Source: a virus
DNA length: 31,224 nt
IMG/VR virus record: IMGVR_UViG_3300048130_000049
Span: 1-31,224 of that record
Reading direction: 5' to 3' (one strand)
Shown here: piece after piece, positions 1 to 6,388 of the stretch
Position numbering within the stretch: the stretch's first letter is position 1
How the letters are laid out: every line of letters starts with the position of its first letter
Notes under the pieces: model-generated
What the model saw: only the letters and a program-made list of their open reading frames with translations
Database searches by the model: none
Told to the model about the DNA's origin: nothing
Translations under genes and position numbers: made by a program

Positions 1-420
1 CCCCCAATATTGGCGGGAGTAGAATTTGATGTTTGGGAGTTACGTTCAGGAGGCGCAAGGACTTATCCTAGAGTGCAATACGAGAAAGGAAAGTTTCAAG
101 GCCCGTGTAGGGCGGTAGTAGATATCAGTTGGAGTACGACTCAGCCATTTGGTTTAGCAGCAGCGGAGAAGCCAGAACCTGAAACTATTTCAATTACGAA
201 TCCTCTATTTACTTTAAACATCCCCCCAACACTACATGGGCCTGTTAACTTTACAGTTAGCACGGGGTCTAATGATGAGACGTGGGAACCGACTAATGCA
301 ATATATACTAAAGGAGCGACGAACGTCACGAGTTGGGAGCCTCATATAGCTTCCTCTGAAGTAAAACCTTTTAGAGGAGGTTGGTTAATGCAGACAACTA
401 CTGTCTACCCACCGTCATGA
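1..420 (+). CDS. Putative virion protein, 5' end outside window
   Basis: The reading frame is open from base 1, so the gene is probably cut by the window edge; the first possible internal start is a TTG at base 10. About 139 codons are visible and end at TGA 418-420. The protein is rich in Thr, Ser, Pro and aromatic residues with short alternating hydrophobic stretches (for example NPLFTLNIPP, GPVNFTVSTG), which suggests beta structure and no membrane segment. I recognise no family. The stop overlaps the ATG of the next gene (ATGA), so the two are probably translationally coupled. Its place before a putative virion protein and two glycosyltransferases suggests a tail or surface part, but this is inference from context. 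Confidence 0.6.
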   Translation, partial: PPILAGVEFDVWELRSGGARTYPRVQYEKGKFQGPCRAVVDISWSTTQPFGLAAAEKPEPETISITNPLFTLNIPPTLHGPVNFTVSTGSNDETWEPTNAIYTKGATNVTSWEPHIASSEVKPFRGGWLMQTTTVYPPS

Positions 421-1433
421 GTTCTGAAGATAATAGCTTGGATATAGAGGCACCTATCTCTTATGAGATGCCTGACGAAGGTTTGAGTGACTATACAGTG
501 TCTCTTACGGACGCGGACGATACCCCTTTTGGTTCAGTTGTCCCAGAACCTCCAGCCTATAAGCCGTTTCCATTCGCTTTACGGCCCGCCCCTGATGGCA
601 AGATCCATATATATTTTGGTGTTCTGGTTCATCAGATCAACCAGATGACTTTTAACACGGATGGGTTAGTTTCTCAAACTGGCATAACTAACCCCCAAAC
701 TATAATTCCGTCTCCTCTTTCTTCTGGTGAGAATCGATACAAGTTTTACACACTAGACTGGCGTGGTGATGTGTATTTGTATTGGGAGACTAACAGCTCA
801 GGTGCTGTTACTTTGTGTGATATTAGGGGGCCATCTACACCCACTCAGCAAAGTTTACCTAATATTAGTGGTGGGAAGTTCCATGTTAAACTCGGAAAAG
901 TAGATAATAATGATGTCTCAACTCTAGACCAAAACATATCCACTGACGTTTACTGGTTAACAGCTTTTGCCATACAAGAAGATTCTTCTACTTCTACTTC
1001 TTCATCTTCATCTTCGTCTGGCTCTGACAAATCTACCGCTATTGTGCCTATGGACTGGCATGACAAAGGATACGGTGCGCTGTTCACGATGGAGTCTAAT
1101 GAGGTTCTCTTTGAATTTGTGATGAGAGACATACCATTAGAAGGAGCCAATACAGTAACCCGAATCGACGACAGGTTCTTAGCGGTGTGTGAGCCGGACT
1201 CTATGACTGTTACAGGAATATCAGGCGACAGAGCCGGATCAGTCGGTGCAGTGGTCGAGAAGAACAACGTGATTCTTTCAGCATGGCCCCTATCTTTTTT
1301 ACGGCCTTCTAAAGTAACTTTGAAACTGACCGGAACCCGTAAAGGCTTCAGAGGATTTGATATGCCGGAGCGTAGCAAAGAGCAGTTCATCGCTAACGAG
1401 AGGTTTATTAACTCAGCTTATCCTAGAAAATAA
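417..1433 (+). CDS. Putative virion/surface protein with Ser-rich spacer
   Basis: A 338-residue protein if it begins at ATG 417, which overlaps the upstream stop (ATGA). A TTG at 381 would add 12 residues but lacks support. It is beta-rich, with motifs such as WRGDVYLYWE near residue 120, and no signal peptide or membrane segment. Around residues 188-203 is a low-complexity Ser/Thr spacer ending GSDK that splits the protein into two parts. This looks like a flexible, exposed linker and echoes the Ser-Thr repeat protein just downstream. The stop overlaps the next start (TAATG). I recognise no Pfam-type family with certainty; a tail fibre, baseplate or decoration role is inferred from the neighbours. 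The opposite strand also carries a long open frame here, which I treat as a shadow. Confidence 0.7.
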   Translation: MSSEDNSLDIEAPISYEMPDEGLSDYTVSLTDADDTPFGSVVPEPPAYKPFPFALRPAPDGKIHIYFGVLVHQINQMTFNTDGLVSQTGITNPQTIIPSPLSSGENRYKFYTLDWRGDVYLYWETNSSGAVTLCDIRGPSTPTQQSLPNISGGKFHVKLGKVDNNDVSTLDQNISTDVYWLTAFAIQEDSSTSTSSSSSSSGSDKSTAIVPMDWHDKGYGALFTMESNEVLFEFVMRDIPLEGANTVTRIDDRFLAVCEPDSMTVTGISGDRAGSVGAVVEKNNVILSAWPLSFLRPSKVTLKLTGTRKGFRGFDMPERSKEQFIANERFINSAYPRK

Positions 1434-1687
1434 TGTCTGAATCTAATTCATCGGATTCTGATTCTGCTTCAGACTCAGCTTCTACTTCTACTTCTACTTC
1501 TACTTCTACTTCTACTTCTACTTCTACTTCTACTTCTACTTCTACTTCTACTTCTACTTCTACTTCTACTTCTACTTCTACTTCTACTTCTACTTCTACT
1601 TCAGACTCTGCTTCTGCTTCTAGCTCCAGCTCTTCAGGATCAGCAAAAAGTTCATCCTCAGTATCGGAAGGAGATGGAAACCCATGA
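1433..1687 (+). CDS. Ser-Thr dipeptide repeat protein
   Basis: An 84-residue protein almost wholly made of Ser, Thr, Asp and Ala. Residues 17-56 are 20 uninterrupted Ser-Thr pairs, preceded by an SDSDSASDSAS-like acidic segment and followed by a poly-Ser stretch and the tail SVSEGDGNP. There is no hydrophobic core, so it is probably disordered. The start overlaps the upstream stop (TAATG) and its stop overlaps the start of the glycosyltransferase gene (ATGA), so it sits in one translationally coupled unit between a virion-type gene and a glycosyltransferase. Dense Ser/Thr tracts are classic O-glycosylation acceptors, but modification here is inference. Alternatively it is a linker that reaches the upstream protein by readthrough or frameshift. 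The frame is maintained, and coupling on both sides supports a real gene. Confidence 0.65.
   Translation: MSESNSSDSDSASDSASTSTSTSTSTSTSTSTSTSTSTSTSTSTSTSTSTSTSTSTSDSASASSSSSSGSAKSSSSVSEGDGNP
1481..1600 (+). repeat. Hexanucleotide tandem repeat (TCTACT)x20
   Basis: Twenty perfect copies of the 6-base unit TCTACT run without interruption, encoding (Ser-Thr)20. Because the unit is two codons, gain or loss of copies by slippage changes tract length without shifting frame. Perfect identity at the DNA level, rather than mixed Ser and Thr codons, points to recent slippage expansion. Confidence 0.97.
1668..1673 (+). promoter_or_regulatory. Shine-Dalgarno site for the GT25-like gene
   Basis: AAGGAG lies 10 bases upstream of ATG 1684. 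It is notable because almost no other gene in the window has a recognisable ribosome binding site, so it suggests that this glycosyltransferase may be initiated independently as well as by coupling. Confidence 0.55.
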
Positions 1688-2355
1688 AGAACCTAACTGA
1701 CTGGTTTGACCGCGTTTACGTGATTAACTGCGCCCATAGACCGGATCGTCTCAAAGAGACGAAGAAGCATCTTGAAGAGACTAGAATGGCGGACAACGAC
1801 AAGGTCCACTATTATCCTGCTATTATAGGCGACTGGACAACCTGTCCGGCTGACTGGGGATCTGGTAGGGGCGCGTGGGGTTGTTTACGTTCGCATCAAA
1901 GGATTCTGGAAGATGTCCTCCATACTAGAGATGACCGCCACAACATGTCTTTGAACAACGTATTGGTGTTAGAAGACGACGTGATATTCAAAGACGAGTC
2001 GTTAGAGAAGCTCAATGAGTTCATGGAAGACGTGCCGGATGATTGGGGGCAGATCTATTTAGGCGGTCAGCATCGCCGCGACACTACATCTACTGGATTG
2101 TCTAATGTAATTGTCGGTAATTCTGTTAATAGAACACATGCCTACGCCGTTAACCAGCCTACTTTCACGTCGTTTTACCGCCATATATCGTATGCGACGG
2201 ACTATCGAAATACTAACAAGCATATCGACCACCAGCTTGAGTTAGCTCACCGACGTAAGGATTGGCCAGTTTACTGCCCGAAAGAGTGGGTCGCGGGCCA
2301 ACGAGCTGGTTCGTCGAATATTAACGGCAAGACACACGGAATAAATTTTTGGTAG
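1684..2355 (+). CDS. Glycosyltransferase family 25-like protein
   Basis: A 223-residue protein with the hallmarks of GT25 (LPS beta-1,4-galactosyltransferase/LgtB-like) enzymes. These are VINCAHRPDR near residues 13-22 (nucleotide-sugar binding start), GAWGCLRSH near 63-71, and the acidic metal-binding motif VLEDDV at 95-100. Such enzymes transfer a sugar from a nucleotide donor in the cytoplasm; no signal peptide or membrane segment is present. The start at 1684 is backed by AAGGAG ten bases upstream and by ATGA overlap with the Ser-Thr repeat gene. The acceptor cannot be read from sequence. Possible targets are the adjacent Ser/Thr-rich proteins, another virion protein, or host surface glycan. 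Length is near the family's usual 230-270 residues and no motif looks broken. Confidence 0.85.
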   Translation: MKNLTDWFDRVYVINCAHRPDRLKETKKHLEETRMADNDKVHYYPAIIGDWTTCPADWGSGRGAWGCLRSHQRILEDVLHTRDDRHNMSLNNVLVLEDDVIFKDESLEKLNEFMEDVPDDWGQIYLGGQHRRDTTSTGLSNVIVGNSVNRTHAYAVNQPTFTSFYRHISYATDYRNTNKHIDHQLELAHRRKDWPVYCPKEWVAGQRAGSSNINGKTHGINFW

Positions 2356-2407
2356 TGAAAATGAAGAGTGGACAAATGATAGCCACTTTTGTAAATATAT
2401 TTATACG

Positions 2408-3076
2408 ATGAGACTTATTGTTACATTCGCTATTGGGGGTATGCCTTGGGTAGACCCGTCCGTCGCCTCCATGCGAGAGTATGCGAGTAAAGTGGGCGCT
2501 GACTTTCACGAGGTGAAGTGGTTTCCCAACGAGGCGAGCAAGCCATATAGCGGCAAACCCGTATGGGCGTTCGTTGATTTTTTGAAGAGATTTCGAGAGC
2601 AGGATTATTACAAGGAAGTGTTGGTGGTTGATTGCGACGTTTTAATATTACCGAACTGCCCCGATCTGTTTGAAATAGAAGGGGGCCTTGTGTGCGCGCT
2701 GGACCAAGCATGGCCTACGAAAGACGATAGATATAAGACGTGGGTAGCTAAATACTACCCTGACAGCACGGAGAACTCCTCTGGTATCGACGACCCTTAC
2801 TTCAACGCAGGGGTATTATTGTTCCGTTTGGAGGCTCTCCGCTCCCTTAACTTTGACCCACCATACCCAGACGAGATGGGGTATGATCAAGATTTTTTGA
2901 ATATGCGGACGGCGGAGGCTGCTATAGATATTACTTGGATTGGTGAGGAATATAATCAACGTAACGTGAATGACCGCCAATGGACTCTCGCCAACAACCA
3001 TATCTTACATCTCGTTGGTGGCGGTAAGGAGCGACTGATGGATTACGCTGATTTCTTAGGAATATGGAAAAGTTAG
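2408..3076 (+). CDS. GT8-like glycosyltransferase
   Basis: A 222-residue protein with a GT-A fold signature. It begins with a hydrophobic strand, has a DxD metal/nucleotide-sugar motif in VLVVDCDVLIL (D75, D77), then YFNAGVLLFR at 131-140 and DQDFLN at 160-165, an order typical of GT8 and related transferases. A final His-containing strand (NHILHLVGGGK) fits the third metal ligand region of GT8. There is no membrane segment, so a cytoplasmic enzyme is expected. It follows the GT25-like gene after a 52-base AT-rich gap, and the two probably act on the same glycan or protein. The start is the only reasonable ATG and has no Shine-Dalgarno site. The donor sugar and acceptor are unknown. Confidence 0.8.
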   Translation: MRLIVTFAIGGMPWVDPSVASMREYASKVGADFHEVKWFPNEASKPYSGKPVWAFVDFLKRFREQDYYKEVLVVDCDVLILPNCPDLFEIEGGLVCALDQAWPTKDDRYKTWVAKYYPDSTENSSGIDDPYFNAGVLLFRLEALRSLNFDPPYPDEMGYDQDFLNMRTAEAAIDITWIGEEYNQRNVNDRQWTLANNHILHLVGGGKERLMDYADFLGIWKS

Positions 3077-3111
3077 TAAAAATGTAAGGTAAGAAGTCTA
3101 TTTCTCAGTGA

Positions 3112-3140
3112 TTGACTTTACTTTACCCTAATTGTATGGT
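3112..3140 (+). promoter_or_regulatory. Possible sigma70-type promoter
   Basis: TTGACT (3112-3117) and TATGGT (3135-3140) are separated by 17 bases in the gap after the GT8-like gene. Transcription would begin at or next to ATG 3147, giving an almost leaderless message. The -10 box matches the consensus at only four of six bases, so the call is weak. Confidence 0.3.
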
Positions 3141-3146
3141 TATCGC

Positions 3147-4112
3147 ATGCCAGCTTTGACCGTAAAGGCCGTAACTAAAGCCTTATCAGAATACGTCCGG
3201 CCTGACGAAGACCTTGTAGCCAAGCTGAATCTAGTCATGCCCCGCCTGTATGGGATGGGGATGTGGAAGGATCTACTCTATGACTGGTCTATTGAGACCA
3301 CCAACGATTATTTTGCGTTACCGGAGCATTCTGAGAGCCTTTTAGGGGCTATGCTAGAGGATTCTCCGGTAGAAGCCCGTTCTCAGTGGCATGATTACCG
3401 GATTGGGGGCTACGCGAAGGCTGGTCCCTCACCTATTTTTGGGGTCGTCGATGATGGCTACCACCCCACAAAAGAAGATATAATTTACAAAACTGTATCT
3501 GACGGGGACTTAGTCAAAGTTACTCCTATTGAACCCTCAACTGCTCTACCTTCAGAAGGGTCTATTACTATAATTTATGGGCGTAGCACAAACGTTTCTT
3601 TTGGGGAAGACTCCGTTGCGACCCACACGTATAACTTAAACGGTTCTAATCAACTCTCTTCACCAACATCAGATATTTCTAGTATTAAATCTATTAGTTT
3701 TGAGGATGTCCCAGAATCAGTTAAGATTAGTTATGACTACCAACCAGCAGGGTCAGACCTTGTTAATATTACACTAGCTGTAGTTAAAGGTGATGGGGTA
3801 GTCCGATACCGTCGATTCCGGTTTAGTAATCCCTCCGCTGAGGTTAAGAATATTAAGCTTCTACTCAAGCGGGCATGGGAGCCAGTTCTTGTTCAAGATG
3901 ATCTAATCTATCTAGGCAACCTAAACGCTATTAAACACGGCCTTTTGGGCATGCTAGCAGAGGACAATGCCGATTTAGAACGCGCTCAATATCACTGGAC
4001 GATTTGCCAAAAGCTTCTGGACGAGGAGCTAGACGCCGCCAGAGGAGCCGCCAAACCACGAGTTTCTCTAGATCCGTCAGGATCTAGGTCCACCATCCCT
4101 AATATAATGTAA
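3147..4112 (+). CDS. Putative structural protein
   Basis: A 321-residue protein if it starts at ATG 3147; a TTG at 3132 would add five residues. The N-terminal half is helical and contains VMPRLYGMGMWKDLLYDW followed by an acidic YFALPEHSESLLGAM segment. The middle (about 95-220) is beta-rich, and the C-terminal part (about 245-300) is helical and may pack as a coiled region (AEDNADLERAQYHWTICQKL). I recall similar N-terminal patterns in uncharacterised phage virion proteins, but I cannot name a family. It stands directly before the holin genes, with its stop one base from the next ATG. A neck or tail-connector role is possible but not demonstrated by any motif. Confidence 0.7.
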   Translation: MPALTVKAVTKALSEYVRPDEDLVAKLNLVMPRLYGMGMWKDLLYDWSIETTNDYFALPEHSESLLGAMLEDSPVEARSQWHDYRIGGYAKAGPSPIFGVVDDGYHPTKEDIIYKTVSDGDLVKVTPIEPSTALPSEGSITIIYGRSTNVSFGEDSVATHTYNLNGSNQLSSPTSDISSIKSISFEDVPESVKISYDYQPAGSDLVNITLAVVKGDGVVRYRRFRFSNPSAEVKNIKLLLKRAWEPVLVQDDLIYLGNLNAIKHGLLGMLAEDNADLERAQYHWTICQKLLDEELDAARGAAKPRVSLDPSGSRSTIPNIM

Positions 4113-4113
4113 A

Positions 4114-4293
4114 ATGTTTCAACACCTCACACACCCTATATCCGGCATCGTTGGTTCCGCTATTGCTTTCATGTCAACCCTACCTGAAAACCTAGATATG
4201 GGCATTAAACTGCTCTCGACTTTTCTCGGCTTGATTATCGCCGTCCTCTCTGCTATAACAGCAGTTGAAAAATTCCGAAACCGTAAAAAATGA
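4114..4293 (+). CDS. Holin-like small membrane protein 1
   Basis: A 59-residue protein. It has a moderately hydrophobic N-terminal segment (SGIVGSAIAFMSTL, about 10-23) and a strong transmembrane helix (LLSTFLGLIIAVLSAITAV, about 33-51), followed by a positively charged tail EKFRNRKK. Small size, one or two membrane helices, a basic C-terminus and a place at the head of a lysis cassette are the usual holin features. Holins make holes in the inner membrane that release or activate the endolysin. It starts one base after the upstream stop, and its own stop overlaps the next start (ATGA). The family cannot be assigned; an antiholin is also possible because another holin-like gene follows. Confidence 0.65.
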   Translation: MFQHLTHPISGIVGSAIAFMSTLPENLDMGIKLLSTFLGLIIAVLSAITAVEKFRNRKK

Positions 4294-4469
4294 TTAATTA
4301 TATCTTCGAGAACAAAGAGCAAATCTTTGGAATTGCTACCGCCATTATTGCAGCCGCGTCAGCTATCGCTGCTCTTACACCTACACCAGCAGACGACACG
4401 CTCGTTGGCAAAGCGTATAAAGTTATCGACTGGCTCGCGCTTAACGTGTTCAAGGCTAAGGATAAGTGA
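4290..4469 (+). CDS. Holin-like small membrane protein 2
   Basis: A 59-residue protein with a single clear hydrophobic helix (IFGIATAIIAAASAIAAL, about 12-29) after a short polar N-terminus. It continues with TPTPADDTLVGKAYKVIDWLALNV and ends in a basic KAKDK tail. The C-terminal pattern (acidic pair, aromatic-rich amphipathic stretch, Lys tail) is one I recall from small phage proteins near endolysins. Its start overlaps the stop of the first holin-like gene and its stop overlaps the next start (GTGA). With two small membrane proteins in series, one may be a holin and the other an antiholin or pinholin; the sequence does not decide which. Confidence 0.65.
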   Translation: MINYIFENKEQIFGIATAIIAAASAIAALTPTPADDTLVGKAYKVIDWLALNVFKAKDK

Positions 4470-4675
4470 TTAAACTGATCACCGAGCTGATCAAGGCATA
4501 CGTAGCTATGCTTAACTGGAAAAGAAGGCGACATATTTATGAACTGGAAGACGAAATCGATTCTCTCGCTGCTGATGGTTCTCCTAACGCCAAGCTGCGT
4601 ATCGAGAGGCTATCGCGACGCCTCCGCTTTGAACAGAAGTGCGCTCTACGATCCACCAACAGTGACCTTAATTGA
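4466..4675 (+). CDS. Spanin-like (Rz-like) coiled-coil protein
   Basis: A 69-residue protein starting at GTG 4466, overlapping the previous stop (GTGA). It opens with an amphipathic to hydrophobic segment (IKLITELIKAYVAMLNW) and then a long charged helix rich in Glu, Arg and Lys that could form a coiled coil (YELEDEIDSLAADG, LRIERLSRRLRF). Its 3' part (from 4539) overlaps the lipoprotein gene in another frame. A charged periplasmic helix gene that partly contains a lipoprotein gene in the +1 frame, just beside the endolysin, is the known Rz/Rz1 layout. The N-terminal membrane anchor is weaker than in a typical inner-membrane spanin, so the assignment is tentative. Confidence 0.5.
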   Translation: MIKLITELIKAYVAMLNWKRRRHIYELEDEIDSLAADGSPNAKLRIERLSRRLRFEQKCALRSTNSDLN

Positions 4676-4775
4676 AGGTGCTGAGTATCAGTTTAAAGAG
4701 GGAATCTTCGTCGGTGATGGCCAGAAGTTCCACAGTGATTACAGTTATCGTCGCGCAATTATTATCGGCAAATGA
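4539..4775 (+). CDS. Lipoprotein, o-spanin (Rz1)-like
   Basis: A 78-residue protein with an N-terminal lipoprotein-type signal. Residues 1-6 are basic, residues 8-16 are hydrophobic (ILSLLMVLL), and TPSC places a lipidation Cys at position 20. The lipobox is not canonical at -3 and -2 (Thr, Pro) but Ser at -1 fits. The mature part contains YDPPTVTLIEGAEY and ends in a Tyr/Arg-rich tail. It begins inside the preceding coiled-coil gene in a different frame, sharing 137 bases, and ends by overlapping the endolysin start (ATGA). This makes an outer-membrane spanin partner likely and so implies a Gram-negative host. It is longer than many Rz1 proteins. Confidence 0.6.
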   Translation: MNWKTKSILSLLMVLLTPSCVSRGYRDASALNRSALYDPPTVTLIEGAEYQFKEGIFVGDGQKFHSDYSYRRAIIIGK

Positions 4776-5422
4776 AGCCTAGTGAAATACTAGACAAGAT
4801 CCTTGAATTGATAGCCGCCTACAAAGCGGCTAAAGCTTTGCGGCGAAAGAAAGTAAAGAAGCTAAAAAAAGTCGCTATTTGTGTCGGCCACAGCCGGATC
4901 GGTGATAAAGGAGCTAGCTCTGTCGGCGGTGTGGACGAGTGGACTTACAACAAGAAGGTCGCAGACCTATTGCAGAACCACCTACGCCACCAAGGAATAC
5001 AATCGGTTGTCTTTGACGACTACCCGTCAGAAAGCTACAGCCGCGCTATGGACTGGATTGCACAGAGCGTAGCAAAAGAAAAGTGCGACATCGCGATAGA
5101 GCTGCACTTCAACAGCTACTCTAGCTCGAAAGCAGAGGGCTACGAGTATCTCTACTACCACACCAGCAACAACGGGCGTCGTTTAGCCGAGTGTTTTAGT
5201 AAAGCCCAATCGGAAACTTTCAAGGTGCAGAAAGATAGAGGCGTAAAAGCAATCGAGTCAGGCGGTCGTGGGGCTGGATTCTTGCGAAGCGTTCCACCAC
5301 CTGCCGTGATCTGCGAGCCTTTCTTCGGAAGTTCCCCGAAGGAATGGATTCTCTTTGACTCAAAGCACTCACTACTAGCCGACGTATATGCACAAGCGAT
5401 TGTCGAATACTTTAACGCATGA
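4772..5422 (+). CDS. N-acetylmuramoyl-L-alanine amidase endolysin (amidase_3)
   Basis: A 216-residue zinc amidase that cuts the bond between muramic acid and L-alanine in peptidoglycan. The amidase_3 core runs from about residue 33 to the end. H40 in CVGHSR, E56 in DEWTYN and H112 in IELHFNS are the expected zinc ligands, and E182 in CEPFFG is the catalytic glutamate. Residues 1-32 form an extra very basic helical leader (ALRRKKVKKLKK) without a signal peptide, so export would depend on the holins. Alternatively the leader may help bind the membrane or wall. There is no separate cell-wall binding domain. Gene overlap with the lipoprotein (ATGA) and the holin-like genes upstream confirm a lysis cassette. 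Confidence 0.9.
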   Translation: MKPSEILDKILELIAAYKAAKALRRKKVKKLKKVAICVGHSRIGDKGASSVGGVDEWTYNKKVADLLQNHLRHQGIQSVVFDDYPSESYSRAMDWIAQSVAKEKCDIAIELHFNSYSSSKAEGYEYLYYHTSNNGRRLAECFSKAQSETFKVQKDRGVKAIESGGRGAGFLRSVPPPAVICEPFFGSSPKEWILFDSKHSLLADVYAQAIVEYFNA

Positions 5423-5437
5423 AAAATTACCTGATAA

Positions 5438-5725
5438 GTGAAGAAATTAAAATCAGTCATGATCGCAGGCCAGCGAATCAAAATTCAAAAGACTGATCTA
5501 GATTCTTGTTACGGGCAATACCTACACGACAGAAAAACAATTCAACTCGATACCAGCTTATCTGATAAAGACCTTATACCGACCTTACGCCATGAAATGT
5601 TACACGCCGCCTTCCATATCTCCGGCATCTCGTTCTGCGAGAGTTTCCAAGAAGAAGCATGTATCCGTTGCATCGACGAGGTTTTCTTTCCGGCATACGA
5701 ACGAATCCTTAAACGCTTGAAATGA
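5438..5725 (+). CDS. Small HExxH metallopeptidase-like protein
   Basis: A 95-residue protein from GTG 5438; an internal ATG at 5459 would remove seven residues. It contains LRHEMLHAAFH, a zinc metallopeptidase HExxH motif at H52-E53-H56, followed by acidic residues (FQEEACIRCIDE) that can supply a third ligand. The upstream half is a beta-rich segment ending in a strand (KTIQLDTSLS), like the fold of small zincin peptidases related to ImmA/IrrE or SprT. Such phage proteins may cleave host or virion proteins, but the substrate is unknown. It lies 15 bases after the endolysin and overlaps the following gene (ATGA). Confidence 0.7.
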   Translation: MKKLKSVMIAGQRIKIQKTDLDSCYGQYLHDRKTIQLDTSLSDKDLIPTLRHEMLHAAFHISGISFCESFQEEACIRCIDEVFFPAYERILKRLK

Positions 5726-5907
5726 AGAAGAGGAAGAAATCAAGAGTAAACGAGGCGGGCAACTACACGAAGCCCGCAATGCGTAAACGTTTATTTAACT
5801 CAATCAAAGCAGGAACAAAAGGTGGTAGAGCTGGCCAGTGGTCGGCCCGCAAAGCGCAGCTACTAGCAGCACGATACAAAAAAGCAGGAGGAGGCTACAG
5901 AGACTAA
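5722..5907 (+). CDS. Small basic phage protein
   Basis: A 61-residue, strongly basic protein with no membrane segment. The conserved-looking core KPAMRKRLFNSIKAG, GGRAGQWSARKAQLLAARYK and the ending AGGGYRD match a pattern I recall from many uncharacterised marine phage proteins. No function is known to me. It overlaps the peptidase gene at its start (ATGA) and the next gene at its stop (TAATG). High Lys/Arg content suggests nucleic-acid contact, perhaps as a minor virion or nucleoid component; that is inference. Confidence 0.7.
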   Translation: MKKRKKSRVNEAGNYTKPAMRKRLFNSIKAGTKGGRAGQWSARKAQLLAARYKKAGGGYRD

Positions 5908-6095
5908 TGAAAAATTTTAAACCGCACATGATGTATGATAAGTCCGGTAAGGGCTATAAAGCGAACACCTACGAACAACACTTAGCTATGAAGAAAAAAG
6001 GATACCAACACACAAAACCCAAAAGCAAATCATCAACTAAGTCTTCGACTAAAAAGAAGGCTAAGAAGATCATCCGCAGACGCTCCGGTTACTAA
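5907..6095 (+). CDS. Small basic phage protein
   Basis: A 62-residue protein starting at ATG 5907, which overlaps the upstream stop (TAATG). An in-frame extension back to 5838 is possible but would lie inside the previous gene. The N-terminal part HMMYDKSGKGYKANTYEQH looks like a conserved motif of small phage proteins, and the C-terminal half is a Lys/Ser/Thr tract ending in RRRSGY. It is very basic and probably disordered at the end. No function can be given. Its stop overlaps the next gene start (TAATG), making a string of three small basic genes. Confidence 0.65.
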   Translation: MKNFKPHMMYDKSGKGYKANTYEQHLAMKKKGYQHTKPKSKSSTKSSTKKKAKKIIRRRSGY

Positions 6096-6388
6096 TGCCT
6101 AAGAAAGCTTCACAGAGATCTCTCGATAATTGGACACGGGAGAAATGGGGGACCAAATCCGGTAAGCCGTCTTTGAAGACAGGCGAGCGGTATTTGCCGA
6201 AGGCCGCGCGTGAAGCTTTGACGGACGAAGAATATGCCCGCACTAGCCGGAAGAAGCGGAAAGGTATGCGTAAAGGCAAGCAGCACGTTAAGCAACCTAA
6301 AAAGATTGCGGAGAAGACTGCTAAGTATCGGAGCAAAAAAAGGCTCTTGAAGAAGGCACGGAAAAAAGCGCGTAAGCGCAAATCATGA
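6095..6388 (+). CDS. Very basic Lys/Arg-rich phage protein
   Basis: A 97-residue protein with more than a third Lys and Arg. The ordered N-terminal part includes SLDNWTREKWGTKSGKPS and ERYLPKAAREALTDEEYA, which I recall as a recurring pattern in phage proteins of unknown function. From residue 50 the chain is almost continuously basic (RKKRKGMRKGKQHVKQPKK). It may bind DNA or RNA, or help condense the genome, but nothing direct shows this. It overlaps both neighbours by a few bases and so is part of the same translated string as the peptidase and nuclease genes. Confidence 0.7.
   Translation: MPKKASQRSLDNWTREKWGTKSGKPSLKTGERYLPKAAREALTDEEYARTSRKKRKGMRKGKQHVKQPKKIAEKTAKYRSKKRLLKKARKKARKRKS

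Noticed and set aside
950-1390. 146-codon open frame on the minus strand
   Set aside because: Lies wholly inside the plus-strand virion-type gene; its acidic repeats simply mirror the Ser-rich codons, and its neighbours are all plus-strand coupled genes.
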